From NCBI GenBank assembly GCA_040376705.1, contig JBEIQE010000013.1:1-63014 (forward strand): DNA of 63,014 bases, read 5' to 3'. The position numbers and the translations under genes are program-made. Shown here piece after piece: positions 34,624 through 42,610 of this stretch (position 1 is the stretch's first letter; every line of letters starts with the position of its first letter). The DNA comes from JBEIQE01 sp040376705. GTDB taxonomy: Bacteria > Pseudomonadota > Alphaproteobacteria > UBA2400. The notes under the pieces were generated by a model. That model searched no databases and was not told the origin of the DNA. It worked only from the letters and a program-made list of their open reading frames with translations.

Positions 34624-37600
34624 ATGAGCAAACTTCTTGAAGCCCTGAACGAACGTGTACTTTTGTGCGATGGCGGCATGGGCAGCCGTGTGCAGGCCCT
34701 GACCCTCGATGTTGAGAAAGATTATTGGGGTAAAGAAAACTGCACCGAAGTTCTTAACCTCTCCCGCCCCGAGATGGTGCGCGAGATCCATCGCGGCTAT
34801 TACGAGGCCGGCGCGGATATGGTCGAGACCAATACCTTTGGCGGCTCCCCCATCACCCTTGGCGAGTTTGAGCTGGCTGATAAAGCCTTCGAGATTAACA
34901 AGATCGCCGCCACCCTGGCGCGCGAAGCGGCCGATACCTTCAGCGATGGCCGCCAGCGCTATGTGCTGGGCTCCATCGGCCCCGGCACCAAGCTGCCCAC
35001 ACTTGGTCATATCGATTACCAGTCGCTGGAAGACAGCTTCACCATCCAGTCGCAAGGGCTGGTAGCAGGTGGGGTAGACGCCATCCTGATCGAGACCTGT
35101 CAGGATACGTTGCAGATTAAAGCCGCTGTAAATGGCGTTAAGAACGCCGCGCGCGACATGCCCATTTTTGTGCAGGTCACGGTTGAGACCACCGGCACCA
35201 TGCTGGTAGGTGCAGATATTGCAGCCGCTGCCACGGTGGTTAAGGCGCTTGATGTGCCGCTCATGGGCCTTAACTGCGCTACCGGCCCGCAGGAAATGGC
35301 CGAGCATGTGAAGTGGCTGGGTCAGAACTGGCCGGGTCTGCTCTCCATTCAGCCCAACGCAGGCCTGCCCGAGCTGGTTGAGGGTAAGACACATTATCCC
35401 TTAGGCGCTGAAGAACTGGCCAAATGGGTTGAGCGCTTCATTAAGGAAGACGGCCTCAATCTGGTGGGTGGTTGCTGTGGTACCACTGATACGCATATCC
35501 GTGCGCTCGACGCCATGCTGCGCAATCTCGATGGCGGCAAATACCGTCCCGCCCCGGTCAAGCGCTCAGTGCACTGGGTACCAGCGGTGGCCTCGCTCTA
35601 CTCGCAAACCACATTGCGTCAGGATAACTCCATTTTCTCTATCGGCGAGCGTTGCAATGCCAATGGCAGCAAGCGCTGGCGCGAGCTGCAGGAAGCGCAT
35701 GATTGGGACGCCTGTGTTGAGATGGCACGTGAGCAGGTAAAAGAGGGCAGTAACGCGCTTGATATCTGCACGGCCTTTGTGGGCCGCGATGAACAGGCCG
35801 AAATGAATGCTGTACTCGCGCGCGTGGCCAAAGCAGTTACCGCCCCGCTGGTCATTGATAGTACCGAGCTGAAGGTGCTTAAGTCGGCACTGCCGCTTTA
35901 CGGCGGTAAGGCCATTATCAATTCCATCAACTTTGAAGATGGTGAAGAGCCCGCGCACGAAAGATTATTGTTGGCCAAAAAGTTTGGCGCAGCTGTTATT
36001 GCCCTCACCATTGATGAAGAGGGTATGGCCAAGACGCCTGAGCGCAAGCTTGAAATCGCCAAACGCCTTTATGACTTCGCAGTGATTAAACATGGTCTGC
36101 CGCCGGAAGACCTGCTGATCGACCCACTGACCTTTACGATTGCCACCGGTAATGAGGACGACCGCAAGCTCGGCTTATGGACGCTTGAGGGTATCGAGCT
36201 GATTTCAAAGGCCATGCCTAATGTGCAGATCATCCTTGGTCTCTCCAACATCTCCTTCGGCCTTAATCCGGCGGCACGCCATGTGCTCAACTCGGTTATG
36301 CTCGATCAGGCAGTCAAGCGCGGCATGACCGGCGCTATTGTGCATGTCTCAAAGATCACACCGCTGCACAAGATCGAGCCGGAAGAAGTGAAGGTGGTTG
36401 AGGACCTTATTTATGATCGCCGCACTGAGGACTACGACCCGCTCAAAAAACTGCTCGAGATTTTTGCTGACCGTAAAACCGCCACTGCTGCCAAAAAGCA
36501 GCGCGCGGAAACAGTGGAAGAGCGCCTGAAGGACCGTATCGTTGATGGCGACAAGACCGGCCTTGAAGGCGATCTGGCGGATGCCATGGTCAAGCACAAG
36601 CCGCTTGATATCATCAACACCATTCTGCTCGATGGCATGAAGGTGGTGGGCGAGCTGTTCGGCTCGGGCAAGATGCAGCTTCCGTTTGTATTGCAGTCAG
36701 CCGAGACTATGAAAGCCGCCGTCGCCTGGCTCGAGCCGCATATGGAAAAGAGCAATTCCTCACAAAAAGGCACAATTGTGCTGGCCACTGTGAAGGGCGA
36801 TGTTCACGATATTGGCAAAAATCTGGTTGATATCATCCTCACAAATAACGGCTATCAGGTCATCAACCTCGGCATCAAGCAACCAATTGCCAACATCATG
36901 GCGGCAGTGCGCGAGCATCAGGCCCATGCTGTGGGCATGAGCGGCTTACTGGTGAAATCGACCGTTGTGATGCGCGAAAACCTTGAAGAAATGTCGCGCG
37001 AAGGCATTTCTGTGCCCGTGCTGCTCGGCGGTGCTGCCCTGACGCGTCAGTATGTTGAAGAAGACTGCGCCAGCAGCTACACCACGGGTCAGGTGGCCTA
37101 CGCTAAAGACGCGTTCGATGGCTTGGGCCTGATGGATAAGGTGGTGGCGGGTGAGTTTACAACTTACACCAACGCCCTTGCCGCCAAGCGTGTGGGCAAA
37201 GCCAAGAACACCAAGCGCAAGCTGGGCGAGGCTACTGTTGCCGTACAAATCAGCAAGGATGAAGCAGCCCAGCGCCGTAATGAGCTGGCGAAGGACGTAC
37301 CCGTGCCGCAGCCGCCGTTCTGGGGCGCCAAGCTTGTTGAACAGGTAAATATCCGCGCGCTCGTGCCGTACCTCAATGAGCGCATGCTCTATCAGCTGCA
37401 GTGGGGCTACCGTAAGGATGGCAAGAGTTTTGAGGAGTACCTCAGCTGGGCACAAAAAGAACTCAAGCCCATTCTCAAGAGCATGCTCGATAAGTGCGAG
37501 GCGGATAACATCCTCCTGCCGCAAGCCGTGTATGGTTACTGGAAAGCTGCCGGCGAGGGCGATGATCTGGTACTGTTCGAGCAGGATGGCAAAACCGAGC

Positions 37601-38088
37601 TGGCTCGTTTCACGCTGCCACGTAGTGCCGATAAAATCTCGATTGTTGATTATGTGCGCGATATTTCAGCCAGTGAGCGCGATGTGATTGGCCTGCAGGT
37701 TGCCACCATGGGCCAGCATTGTGCCGAAGTTGCACGCGAGTGGTTTGCCGATAACCGCTATCAGGAATATCTCTATCTGCATGGTTTGTCGGTAGAGATG
37801 ACCGAAGCTTTGGCCGAGCATACGCATAAGCGTATTCGTGCTGAGCTGGGCTTTGGTCATGAAGACGACCGCGATATGGATAAAATGCTGCAGCAGGGCT
37901 ACCACGGCAGCCGCTATTCCTTCGGCTATCCGGCTTGCCCCAACCTTGAAGATCAGGTCCCGATCCTCAAGATGCTGGGTGCCGAGCGTATCGGGGTTGA
38001 GATATCGGAAGGCTTCCAGCTGCACCCCGAGCAATCAACCTCCGCCGTAGTGCTGCATCACCCCAAGGCCAAGTACTTCTCGGTTTAA
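34624..38088 (+). CDS. metH: Cobalamin-dependent methionine synthase
   Basis: Full-length fused enzyme (1154 aa). Domains in order: homocysteine-binding (Zn ligands in GLNCATG ~219 and GGCCGTT ~282), 5-methyl-THF pterin-binding (SIGERCNANGSKRWRE onward), cap plus cobalamin-binding (KGDVHDIGKN, axial His ~728), and C-terminal SAM-dependent reactivation domain (GLSVEMTEALAEHTHKRIR; YHGSRYSFGYPACPNLEDQ). It transfers the methyl group supplied by MetF. No cobalamin riboswitch lies in the short upstream gap. Its final codons fall in a 14-bp direct repeat that recurs at 38588. Confidence 0.98.
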   Translation: MSKLLEALNERVLLCDGGMGSRVQALTLDVEKDYWGKENCTEVLNLSRPEMVREIHRGYYEAGADMVETNTFGGSPITLGEFELADKAFEINKIAATLAREAADTFSDGRQRYVLGSIGPGTKLPTLGHIDYQSLEDSFTIQSQGLVAGGVDAILIETCQDTLQIKAAVNGVKNAARDMPIFVQVTVETTGTMLVGADIAAAATVVKALDVPLMGLNCATGPQEMAEHVKWLGQNWPGLLSIQPNAGLPELVEGKTHYPLGAEELAKWVERFIKEDGLNLVGGCCGTTDTHIRALDAMLRNLDGGKYRPAPVKRSVHWVPAVASLYSQTTLRQDNSIFSIGERCNANGSKRWRELQEAHDWDACVEMAREQVKEGSNALDICTAFVGRDEQAEMNAVLARVAKAVTAPLVIDSTELKVLKSALPLYGGKAIINSINFEDGEEPAHERLLLAKKFGAAVIALTIDEEGMAKTPERKLEIAKRLYDFAVIKHGLPPEDLLIDPLTFTIATGNEDDRKLGLWTLEGIELISKAMPNVQIILGLSNISFGLNPAARHVLNSVMLDQAVKRGMTGAIVHVSKITPLHKIEPEEVKVVEDLIYDRRTEDYDPLKKLLEIFADRKTATAAKKQRAETVEERLKDRIVDGDKTGLEGDLADAMVKHKPLDIINTILLDGMKVVGELFGSGKMQLPFVLQSAETMKAAVAWLEPHMEKSNSSQKGTIVLATVKGDVHDIGKNLVDIILTNNGYQVINLGIKQPIANIMAAVREHQAHAVGMSGLLVKSTVVMRENLEEMSREGISVPVLLGGAALTRQYVEEDCASSYTTGQVAYAKDAFDGLGLMDKVVAGEFTTYTNALAAKRVGKAKNTKRKLGEATVAVQISKDEAAQRRNELAKDVPVPQPPFWGAKLVEQVNIRALVPYLNERMLYQLQWGYRKDGKSFEEYLSWAQKELKPILKSMLDKCEADNILLPQAVYGYWKAAGEGDDLVLFEQDGKTELARFTLPRSADKISIVDYVRDISASERDVIGLQVATMGQHCAEVAREWFADNRYQEYLYLHGLSVEMTEALAEHTHKRIRAELGFGHEDDRDMDKMLQQGYHGSRYSFGYPACPNLEDQVPILKMLGAERIGVEISEGFQLHPEQSTSAVVLHHPKAKYFSV

Positions 38089-38601
38089 GGGCTAGTTATG
38101 GTACATTTAGCTGAGCTTTTTGTTGGTTCGCATTGATAGGTCTGCAGCATGCTGCCTTCATTGTCCTGACAAAAACCGCTAACAGAATTAATTTTGAGGG
38201 GATATGAATTTCGTGCGCGGGTGATCGCGATATTTTCTATGGTTTTTTTGCAAGCTTCCACAGACTTTAAGTTTGATACAGAATATGCTGCGGCATCATT
38301 GCCCACACCACCTTCGCGGGCTAGTAAATTATAGGTTGTGCTGGTTACGGATGGAGCTGATACAGCAAATGTCGGCGCAGCACTTAGGGCGATGACTGAA
38401 GTACCAGCCGCGGCAAGACGCAGGAACGAAAATTTGGTACTCATATTGATCTCCATTTATAACTTTTTAAAATTTCAATATCAGCGTATCAATCGGGTAT
38501 GGTTAATACCAGTTAATATTATGGTTAAGGCCTATATGCTGATAAAGACTACCTATTAAAACAGGCGGTAGTTGATGACGTAATTCTTTCTCGGTTTAAG
38601 G
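38077..38601. repeat. 14-bp direct repeat bracketing the 38085-38444 gene
   Basis: TTCTCGGTTTAAGG occurs at 38077-38090 and again at 38588-38601. The left copy contains the metH stop and the stop of the bracketed gene. The right copy contains the stop of the next lipoprotein gene. The interval looks more AT-rich than its neighbours. Confidence 0.7.
38085..38444 (-). CDS. Four-cysteine exported protein (family member 1)
   Basis: The ATG at 38444 follows GGAG and gives 119 aa with a signal peptide (MSTKFSFLRLAAAGTSVIALSAAPTFA) but no lipobox. The C-terminal domain has the cluster pattern: VEAC, then FCQDNEGSMLQTYQC with 12 residues between cysteines, then KC near the end. It is lower in GC than its neighbours and bracketed by 14-bp direct repeats. 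Its function is unknown; likely periplasmic. Confidence 0.65.
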   Translation of the reverse strand: MSTKFSFLRLAAAGTSVIALSAAPTFAVSAPSVTSTTYNLLAREGGVGNDAAAYSVSNLKSVEACKKTIENIAITRARNSYPLKINSVSGFCQDNEGSMLQTYQCEPTKSSAKCTITSP

Positions 38602-39141
38602 TGTTGCCGCAGGCGTGAAGGCGCAAACCTTGTGCGGCGAAGCAACCAGCCGTGCGTTATAGCCTTCGGCTGTGGTGGCATGACTGTCCATGCTCATTTT
38701 ATTGTCGTTTATTTCAATCGGCTTATAGGCGTAATAGGTCCGGCTATAACGTCCGCCTGTTGTATGGCTGTATTCGGCGTGTAGTCTGCCCACATCATCA
38801 AGCTTGCCCGAAACGATGCTGAATGTACTGCAAAGCATGCTGCCGGATTTGCCTTCGGCATTCAGGGCATGCGCGTTTTTCATCTCACCGGTTTTCACGA
38901 TGATTCTGAAGCTGCCATCAATCTGCTGGCGTGTCGGCGCGGCCTTATCTTCGCCCTCTGTGACTTTAACTAGGGGCAACAATTTATAGCTGCCTGCTGG
39001 CTGGTTCTGTAATGTGTTGAACATATCGGGATTAACCGGCTCATAGTGATAGCTGGGTCCGCAGGCGCTAAGGCCGAGCGCTAGAGCGCTGGCAGCAACC
39101 GCAGATGAAGCAAGGCGGGTGAAGCTATGGTGGGCTTTCAT
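38596..39141 (-). CDS. Putative lipoprotein
   Basis: The 181-aa protein starts after AGGAG and has a lipobox (LGLSACG). The mature part has two further cysteines (SMLCSTF, HKVCAF) and lacks the 12-residue Cys-Cys spacing of its neighbours. No family was recognised. It is the last gene of the closely spaced lipoprotein operon. Confidence 0.65.
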   Translation of the reverse strand: MKAHHSFTRLASSAVAASALALGLSACGPSYHYEPVNPDMFNTLQNQPAGSYKLLPLVKVTEGEDKAAPTRQQIDGSFRIIVKTGEMKNAHALNAEGKSGSMLCSTFSIVSGKLDDVGRLHAEYSHTTGGRYSRTYYAYKPIEINDNKMSMDSHATTAEGYNARLVASPHKVCAFTPAATP

Positions 39142-39150
39142 GATAGTCTC

Positions 39151-39561
39151 CTAAAATGGGCGGCAGACGGTACTGCCGCTGGCTTTTACCGACGTACAGG
39201 CATAAACCGCGCGCGCCTTGCCATCGCTGCCCATACAGCTGGTGTAAGTGTCGTTGTTGCCGCTCTCGATACTGTTCTTCATAAAGTTGGCGAATTTCGC
39301 ACTCTCAAGGCAGGCCTCAATGCCCTTTACTTGAGCAGTATGAAACTGAGCCTGGTAGCCATGTGTGGTACGGCCAGCAGTGCTTGCTGTCAGCACTTCA
39401 TCCGGTGCTGTAGGTGGGTAAGCGGCAGGAGCCGCACTTACTGGCACACTAGTTTGGCTGGGGTTCTGCAACGGCGGTGGCGGCGGGCTGTCGCTACAGG
39501 CCGAAAGGCCAAGGGCAGCAACACTGACAGCGAGTGCAGAGAACATCATACGTGGGCTCAT
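39151..39561 (-). CDS. Four-cysteine lipoprotein (family member 2)
   Basis: The ATG at 39561 is 7 nt from AAGGAG; the ATG six bases earlier is too close. 136 aa with lipobox (LGLSACS) and a Pro-rich linker. The C-terminal domain reads VKGIEAC...SCMGSDGKARAVYACTS...VCRPF, with Cys-X12-Cys. Its function is unknown. Confidence 0.68.
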   Translation of the reverse strand: MSPRMMFSALAVSVAALGLSACSDSPPPPPLQNPSQTSVPVSAAPAAYPPTAPDEVLTASTAGRTTHGYQAQFHTAQVKGIEACLESAKFANFMKNSIESGNNDTYTSCMGSDGKARAVYACTSVKASGSTVCRPF

Positions 39562-39572
39562 GGTCATGCTCC

Positions 39573-39941
39573 TTAGAATGGGCGGCAGGTGATGGCGGCA
39601 TTGCTCGGCGAATTGCAGTAAAAGCGCGCGAAAGCCTTACCGTTACTACCAATGCAGCTGGTCGTTGTATCTTGGTTGCTACGGTAAGTATGTTCCTTGG
39701 CCGCATTCATGCAGGCTTCAACGCCCTTCACTGGTACATCATGGCCCGCTTTGCTGCGGTCGTAGATAAAGTTGGTTGAGGCGGTGAGCGGCTCATCGGG
39801 CGCGGCCTGCTGCTGCAGCACTGTTGTTTGCGGTATAGACACGGGTGCTACTGCCTGCGGGTCGAGCGGGCGGCTGCAGCCGGTTAACAGAGCGGCGCCA
39901 CTAAGGGCAAGAGTGCCAAAAATCATACGGGGACTGGTCAT
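39573..39941 (-). CDS. Four-cysteine lipoprotein (family member 3)
   Basis: 122 aa; AAGGAG lies 7 nt before the ATG. Lipobox LLTGCS, a linker with DEPLTAST, then VKGVEACMNAAKE and SCIGSNGKAFARFYC with Cys-X12-Cys, ending ITCRPF. It is closest to member 2, which shares DE(P/V)LTAST and CRPF. Confidence 0.68.
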   Translation of the reverse strand: MTSPRMIFGTLALSGAALLTGCSRPLDPQAVAPVSIPQTTVLQQQAAPDEPLTASTNFIYDRSKAGHDVPVKGVEACMNAAKEHTYRSNQDTTTSCIGSNGKAFARFYCNSPSNAAITCRPF

Positions 39942-39953
39942 AATTTTCTCCTT

Positions 39954-40382
39954 TTAGCTGGGCGTACAGGCGATAACGCCGGTTCCTGAAGTTTTTTCAC
40001 AGGTAAAGCGGGCGCGGGCGGTACCGTCCCTGGCCACGCAGCTTGTATCGGTGCGTGAGGAGCTCATATGCTTGCTTGCCATATACGAGGCCTCTTTGGC
40101 GCTGTTCAGGCAACCCCCAATGCCTTCTACCTGTGTGGAGGTGGCTGAATATGAGCGTGCATCGTAATGCGTGTTGTAATGTGTATTGGCCGTCAGCGGC
40201 TCGGTTGCAGCCGTTGCAGGTAAAGCCTTTACAGCAACAGGTGGTGGAGCAGGCGGGGCCACTGGCTGGGTTACAACAGCCGAGGGATCTTGCGCGGGGA
40301 CGCTCTGTCCGCAGGCGGCCAGCATGGCAGCCGCCGCACTAACGGCTAAAGCTCCAAACATATGTTTCACGGTCATGGGCAT
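39954..40382 (-). CDS. Four-cysteine lipoprotein (family member 4)
   Basis: 142 aa; AAGGAG precedes the ATG by 7 nt. Lipobox MLAACG, a Pro/Val/Ala linker, EPLTANTHYNTHYD, then VEGIGGCLNSAKE and SCVARDGTARARFTC with Cys-X12-Cys, ending IACTPS. Clearly paralogous to members 2 and 3. Confidence 0.68.
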   Translation of the reverse strand: MPMTVKHMFGALAVSAAAAMLAACGQSVPAQDPSAVVTQPVAPPAPPPVAVKALPATAATEPLTANTHYNTHYDARSYSATSTQVEGIGGCLNSAKEASYMASKHMSSSRTDTSCVARDGTARARFTCEKTSGTGVIACTPS

Positions 40383-40393
40383 GATGCGGCTCC

Positions 40394-40819
40394 TTAATCG
40401 AGGCTGGGGAAGGTGGGCGTACGTGCCGAATTACTGCTGGGCGCAGCGCAGAAGGGCTTGCCGACTTCATTCACATTGCACTCAAGTTTGGTGGCGACCT
40501 TGCCATCGAGCGTGAGGCAGGTGAGCTTCACTTCGTTGCCGCCGCCATATTGCTTGGAGGCGATAGCGTGGAACTGGCCGTGCGCGCTGCAGCCTGCCTC
40601 GTTTTGCACCAGCGTGGCATGGCGTTCATAGCGCGTGCTTTTACCCGAGCGGTAATCGTAATTGGCATACGCAACGAGGCGCGTATCAGTAGGGTCAGCT
40701 TTATGTAGCGCGGTGGCGATGTTTTCGATTTTCTCGGTCTCGCTTACACCGCTGCAGCCACTAATTGCCAGGGCGGCGAAGCTGAGGGCTACTGCGCCCA
40801 TAATACGTCTGCTGTTCAT
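40394..40819 (-). CDS. Four-cysteine lipoprotein (family member 5)
   Basis: 141 aa; GAGGAG precedes the ATG. Lipobox AISGCS. The C-terminal domain is more divergent but keeps AGCSAHGQFH, TCLTLDGKVATKLEC with Cys-X12-Cys, and FCAAP. First gene of the tightly packed block. Confidence 0.66.
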   Translation of the reverse strand: MNSRRIMGAVALSFAALAISGCSGVSETEKIENIATALHKADPTDTRLVAYANYDYRSGKSTRYERHATLVQNEAGCSAHGQFHAIASKQYGGGNEVKLTCLTLDGKVATKLECNVNEVGKPFCAAPSSNSARTPTFPSLD

Positions 40820-40925
40820 TTTTCTCTCCTCTTTCAGGCGGGTTGGGCCTTGAAAGAGAAGGTAGCTAAACGAAGCATTAACCGGGGTTATAGTTCGGTG
40901 ACAATGTTGTTACAGATTTATGACA

Positions 40926-40953
40926 GCCTACTCTGGTTTGCCTACTCTGGTTT
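40926..40953. repeat. 14-bp perfect tandem duplication
   Basis: GCCTACTCTGGTTT occurs twice head to tail, spanning the 3' end and stop codon of the 40942-41331 gene. Confidence 0.8.
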
Positions 40954-41331
40954 TATAACAGCCACATGGCCATTGGGCAGGCAGCCGCCACCGCTGGCGG
41001 TGGGCATGCATACAAACTGTGCCGCTACCTTGTTATCCTGCGTAGTGCAAACGACAGTAGCTTTCTTGTTTTCGCCAAAGGCGGTTTGGGCGCTGCTCAG
41101 GCCAAACAGCTTGCAGCCTTCAATACCTACAACCATGGACTTCACTTCGGCCTTACCCACAAAGTAAGGGTGGATGCTGATCAGCTCGTCCTTCTGGGCA
41201 ATCGCATTCAGGGTTTGTGTGGGCGTAACGCTTGCGGCAGGTGGCAGCTCGGCAGGTTGTTCAAAACAGCCGCTCAGCAAGGTGAGGCTGCTTAATGCAA
41301 GTGCGCCAAAGGCGCTGGTGGTCATGCCCAT
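40942..41331 (-). CDS. Four-cysteine lipoprotein (family member 6)
   Basis: 129 aa; lipobox LLSGCF. The C-terminal domain reads VVGIEGCKLFG, then VCTTQDNKVAAQFVC with Cys-X12-Cys, then GGCLPNG. It is 122 bp upstream of member 5, so it may have a separate promoter. A tandem 14-bp duplication sits at its stop codon. Confidence 0.66.
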   Translation of the reverse strand: MGMTTSAFGALALSSLTLLSGCFEQPAELPPAASVTPTQTLNAIAQKDELISIHPYFVGKAEVKSMVVGIEGCKLFGLSSAQTAFGENKKATVVCTTQDNKVAAQFVCMPTASGGGCLPNGHVAVIKPE

Positions 41332-41528
41332 CTATTTGTCCCTTTGTTGGTTTCACTTGGCTTTAGCATAAACTTATTGCGCCGCAATAGTATGAAGCTT
41401 GTGTGACAACCCGGCGCAGGCTATTGCACCTGCGTTGCTGAATGATGCCGATGCGCTTGACTTGGCAGTAACGCCATGGCCTTATGTCTGCAATAAAAAG
41501 CCTGAAAAATCAGGCACAGGGGGCGAGT

Positions 41529-42050
41529 ATGGGTTTTAGTCTTTCGCGTCTGTTCGAGCGCTTCAAAAAGCCCAAGCACGAATTTGTGGCTTATGCGGTC
41601 ATGCTCAGCTGGCACCCCGGCATCGGGTTTGCCGCGCTCGACCCGCTTTCAGGCCGCCACATCGCCCACCGCCCCGGCACTACCGTTATTAACAATTTCC
41701 CGCCGCCGACAAAGCTGGCGGCCGATTATTTCCCCGTAACACTTGGGCACGGCGCGCAGCTGCCGCGCGAGCTGGCGGGCCGCATCCAGTTCAGCCGCAC
41801 TGTAAGCGAGCAGGTAAGTGCCAACGGCAATATTCCTGTCATGGTTGAGCGCTATGAGATGCGCGAGGCCAATGCAGCGCCCTTCGTGTTCCAGCGCAGT
41901 TTGGGGGCCGATGGCAGTATATCGCTTGAAGCCAGCTATGGCAGCCTGAGCCACAGGCATGAGGCCAAGGTCGAGCAACCGCTACATCCCTATATCGAGG
42001 CCTTACGCGGCTTGGCCCAGCGTATGCTGCCGGGTAATAAGCTGGTTTAA
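41529..42050 (+). CDS. Hypothetical protein
   Basis: The ATG at 41529 gives 173 aa (MGFSLSRLFERFKKPKHEFV...LPGNKLV), preceded by a G-rich stretch. Soluble, beta-rich, no signal peptide. No family was recognised. It converges on the next gene with 12 bp between stops. Confidence 0.55.
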   Translation: MGFSLSRLFERFKKPKHEFVAYAVMLSWHPGIGFAALDPLSGRHIAHRPGTTVINNFPPPTKLAADYFPVTLGHGAQLPRELAGRIQFSRTVSEQVSANGNIPVMVERYEMREANAAPFVFQRSLGADGSISLEASYGSLSHRHEAKVEQPLHPYIEALRGLAQRMLPGNKLV

Positions 42051-42062
42051 TTCTTTATTTAG

Positions 42063-42482
42063 TCAGTCGAGTTTACGCACGCTGCTGGCGGTCGCGGGTT
42101 TTGGCTTTACTACCACTTCGCTTTTGCAGCTGCCGGGTGCGGCCGGGTCTTTATCGGCAACACAGCTGCGCAATACGCTAAAGTCCACTTTAGTCTCGCC
42201 GGTTTTGGCGTCCACACACTTAAAGCCGTCTTCGCGCACGCTCTGCCCGGCTTTGATATCTTTCACCTCGGCCAGCTTCACGCCCTGTGCCTTGCAGGCC
42301 TCTACAGTCTCGGTTGGCCATACCACGCCGCGCCAGCGCATTTCGGTATCCATGCCACGCGGTGGGCTCAGGTCGAGCGGGTCCATCGGCTTTACCGGCA
42401 CGGTGCACTCAAACAAGGTGGCAGGATGCATGCCCAATAATTTGGCGGCGACTAACTCAAACTTGCTGCAAACTTCTGCCAT
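42063..42482 (-). CDS. Hypothetical cysteine-containing protein
   Basis: 139 aa, without a signal peptide as called (MAEVCSKFELVAAKLLGM). The C-terminal part has VEACKAQG...FKCVDAKTGE...SCVADKD...SC, faintly like the four-cysteine domain of the neighbouring cluster, but the middle spacing is 17 rather than 12. A relationship is unproven. Confidence 0.5.
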   Translation of the reverse strand: MAEVCSKFELVAAKLLGMHPATLFECTVPVKPMDPLDLSPPRGMDTEMRWRGVVWPTETVEACKAQGVKLAEVKDIKAGQSVREDGFKCVDAKTGETKVDFSVLRSCVADKDPAAPGSCKSEVVVKPKPATASSVRKLD

Positions 42483-42610
42483 GGAGCACCTCTTCGACTT
42501 ACATTAGGCGCATAAAGCGGTTAAAACGGCGTAAGCTAACCCAGCGTGAGCTTGAAAAGGCTAGATAAATCAACATTGGCCAATCGGGCCAAAGCGACTA
42601 TTTAGGGCGT

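Noticed and set aside
34579..35394. Long open frame antisense to metH (271 codons)
   Set aside because: It is a mirror of the metH coding frame in GC-rich DNA; metH is certain and the antisense product resembles nothing.
38460..38595. CtrA-type TTAA-N7-TTAA site upstream of the 38444 start
   Set aside because: TTAA pairs here have spacings of 6 and 8, not 7, in an AT-rich stretch where TTAA is expected by chance.
42063..42482. Seventh member of the four-cysteine family
   Set aside because: It has four cysteines after VEAC but the central spacing is 17, there is no signal peptide or lipobox, and it is separated from the cluster.
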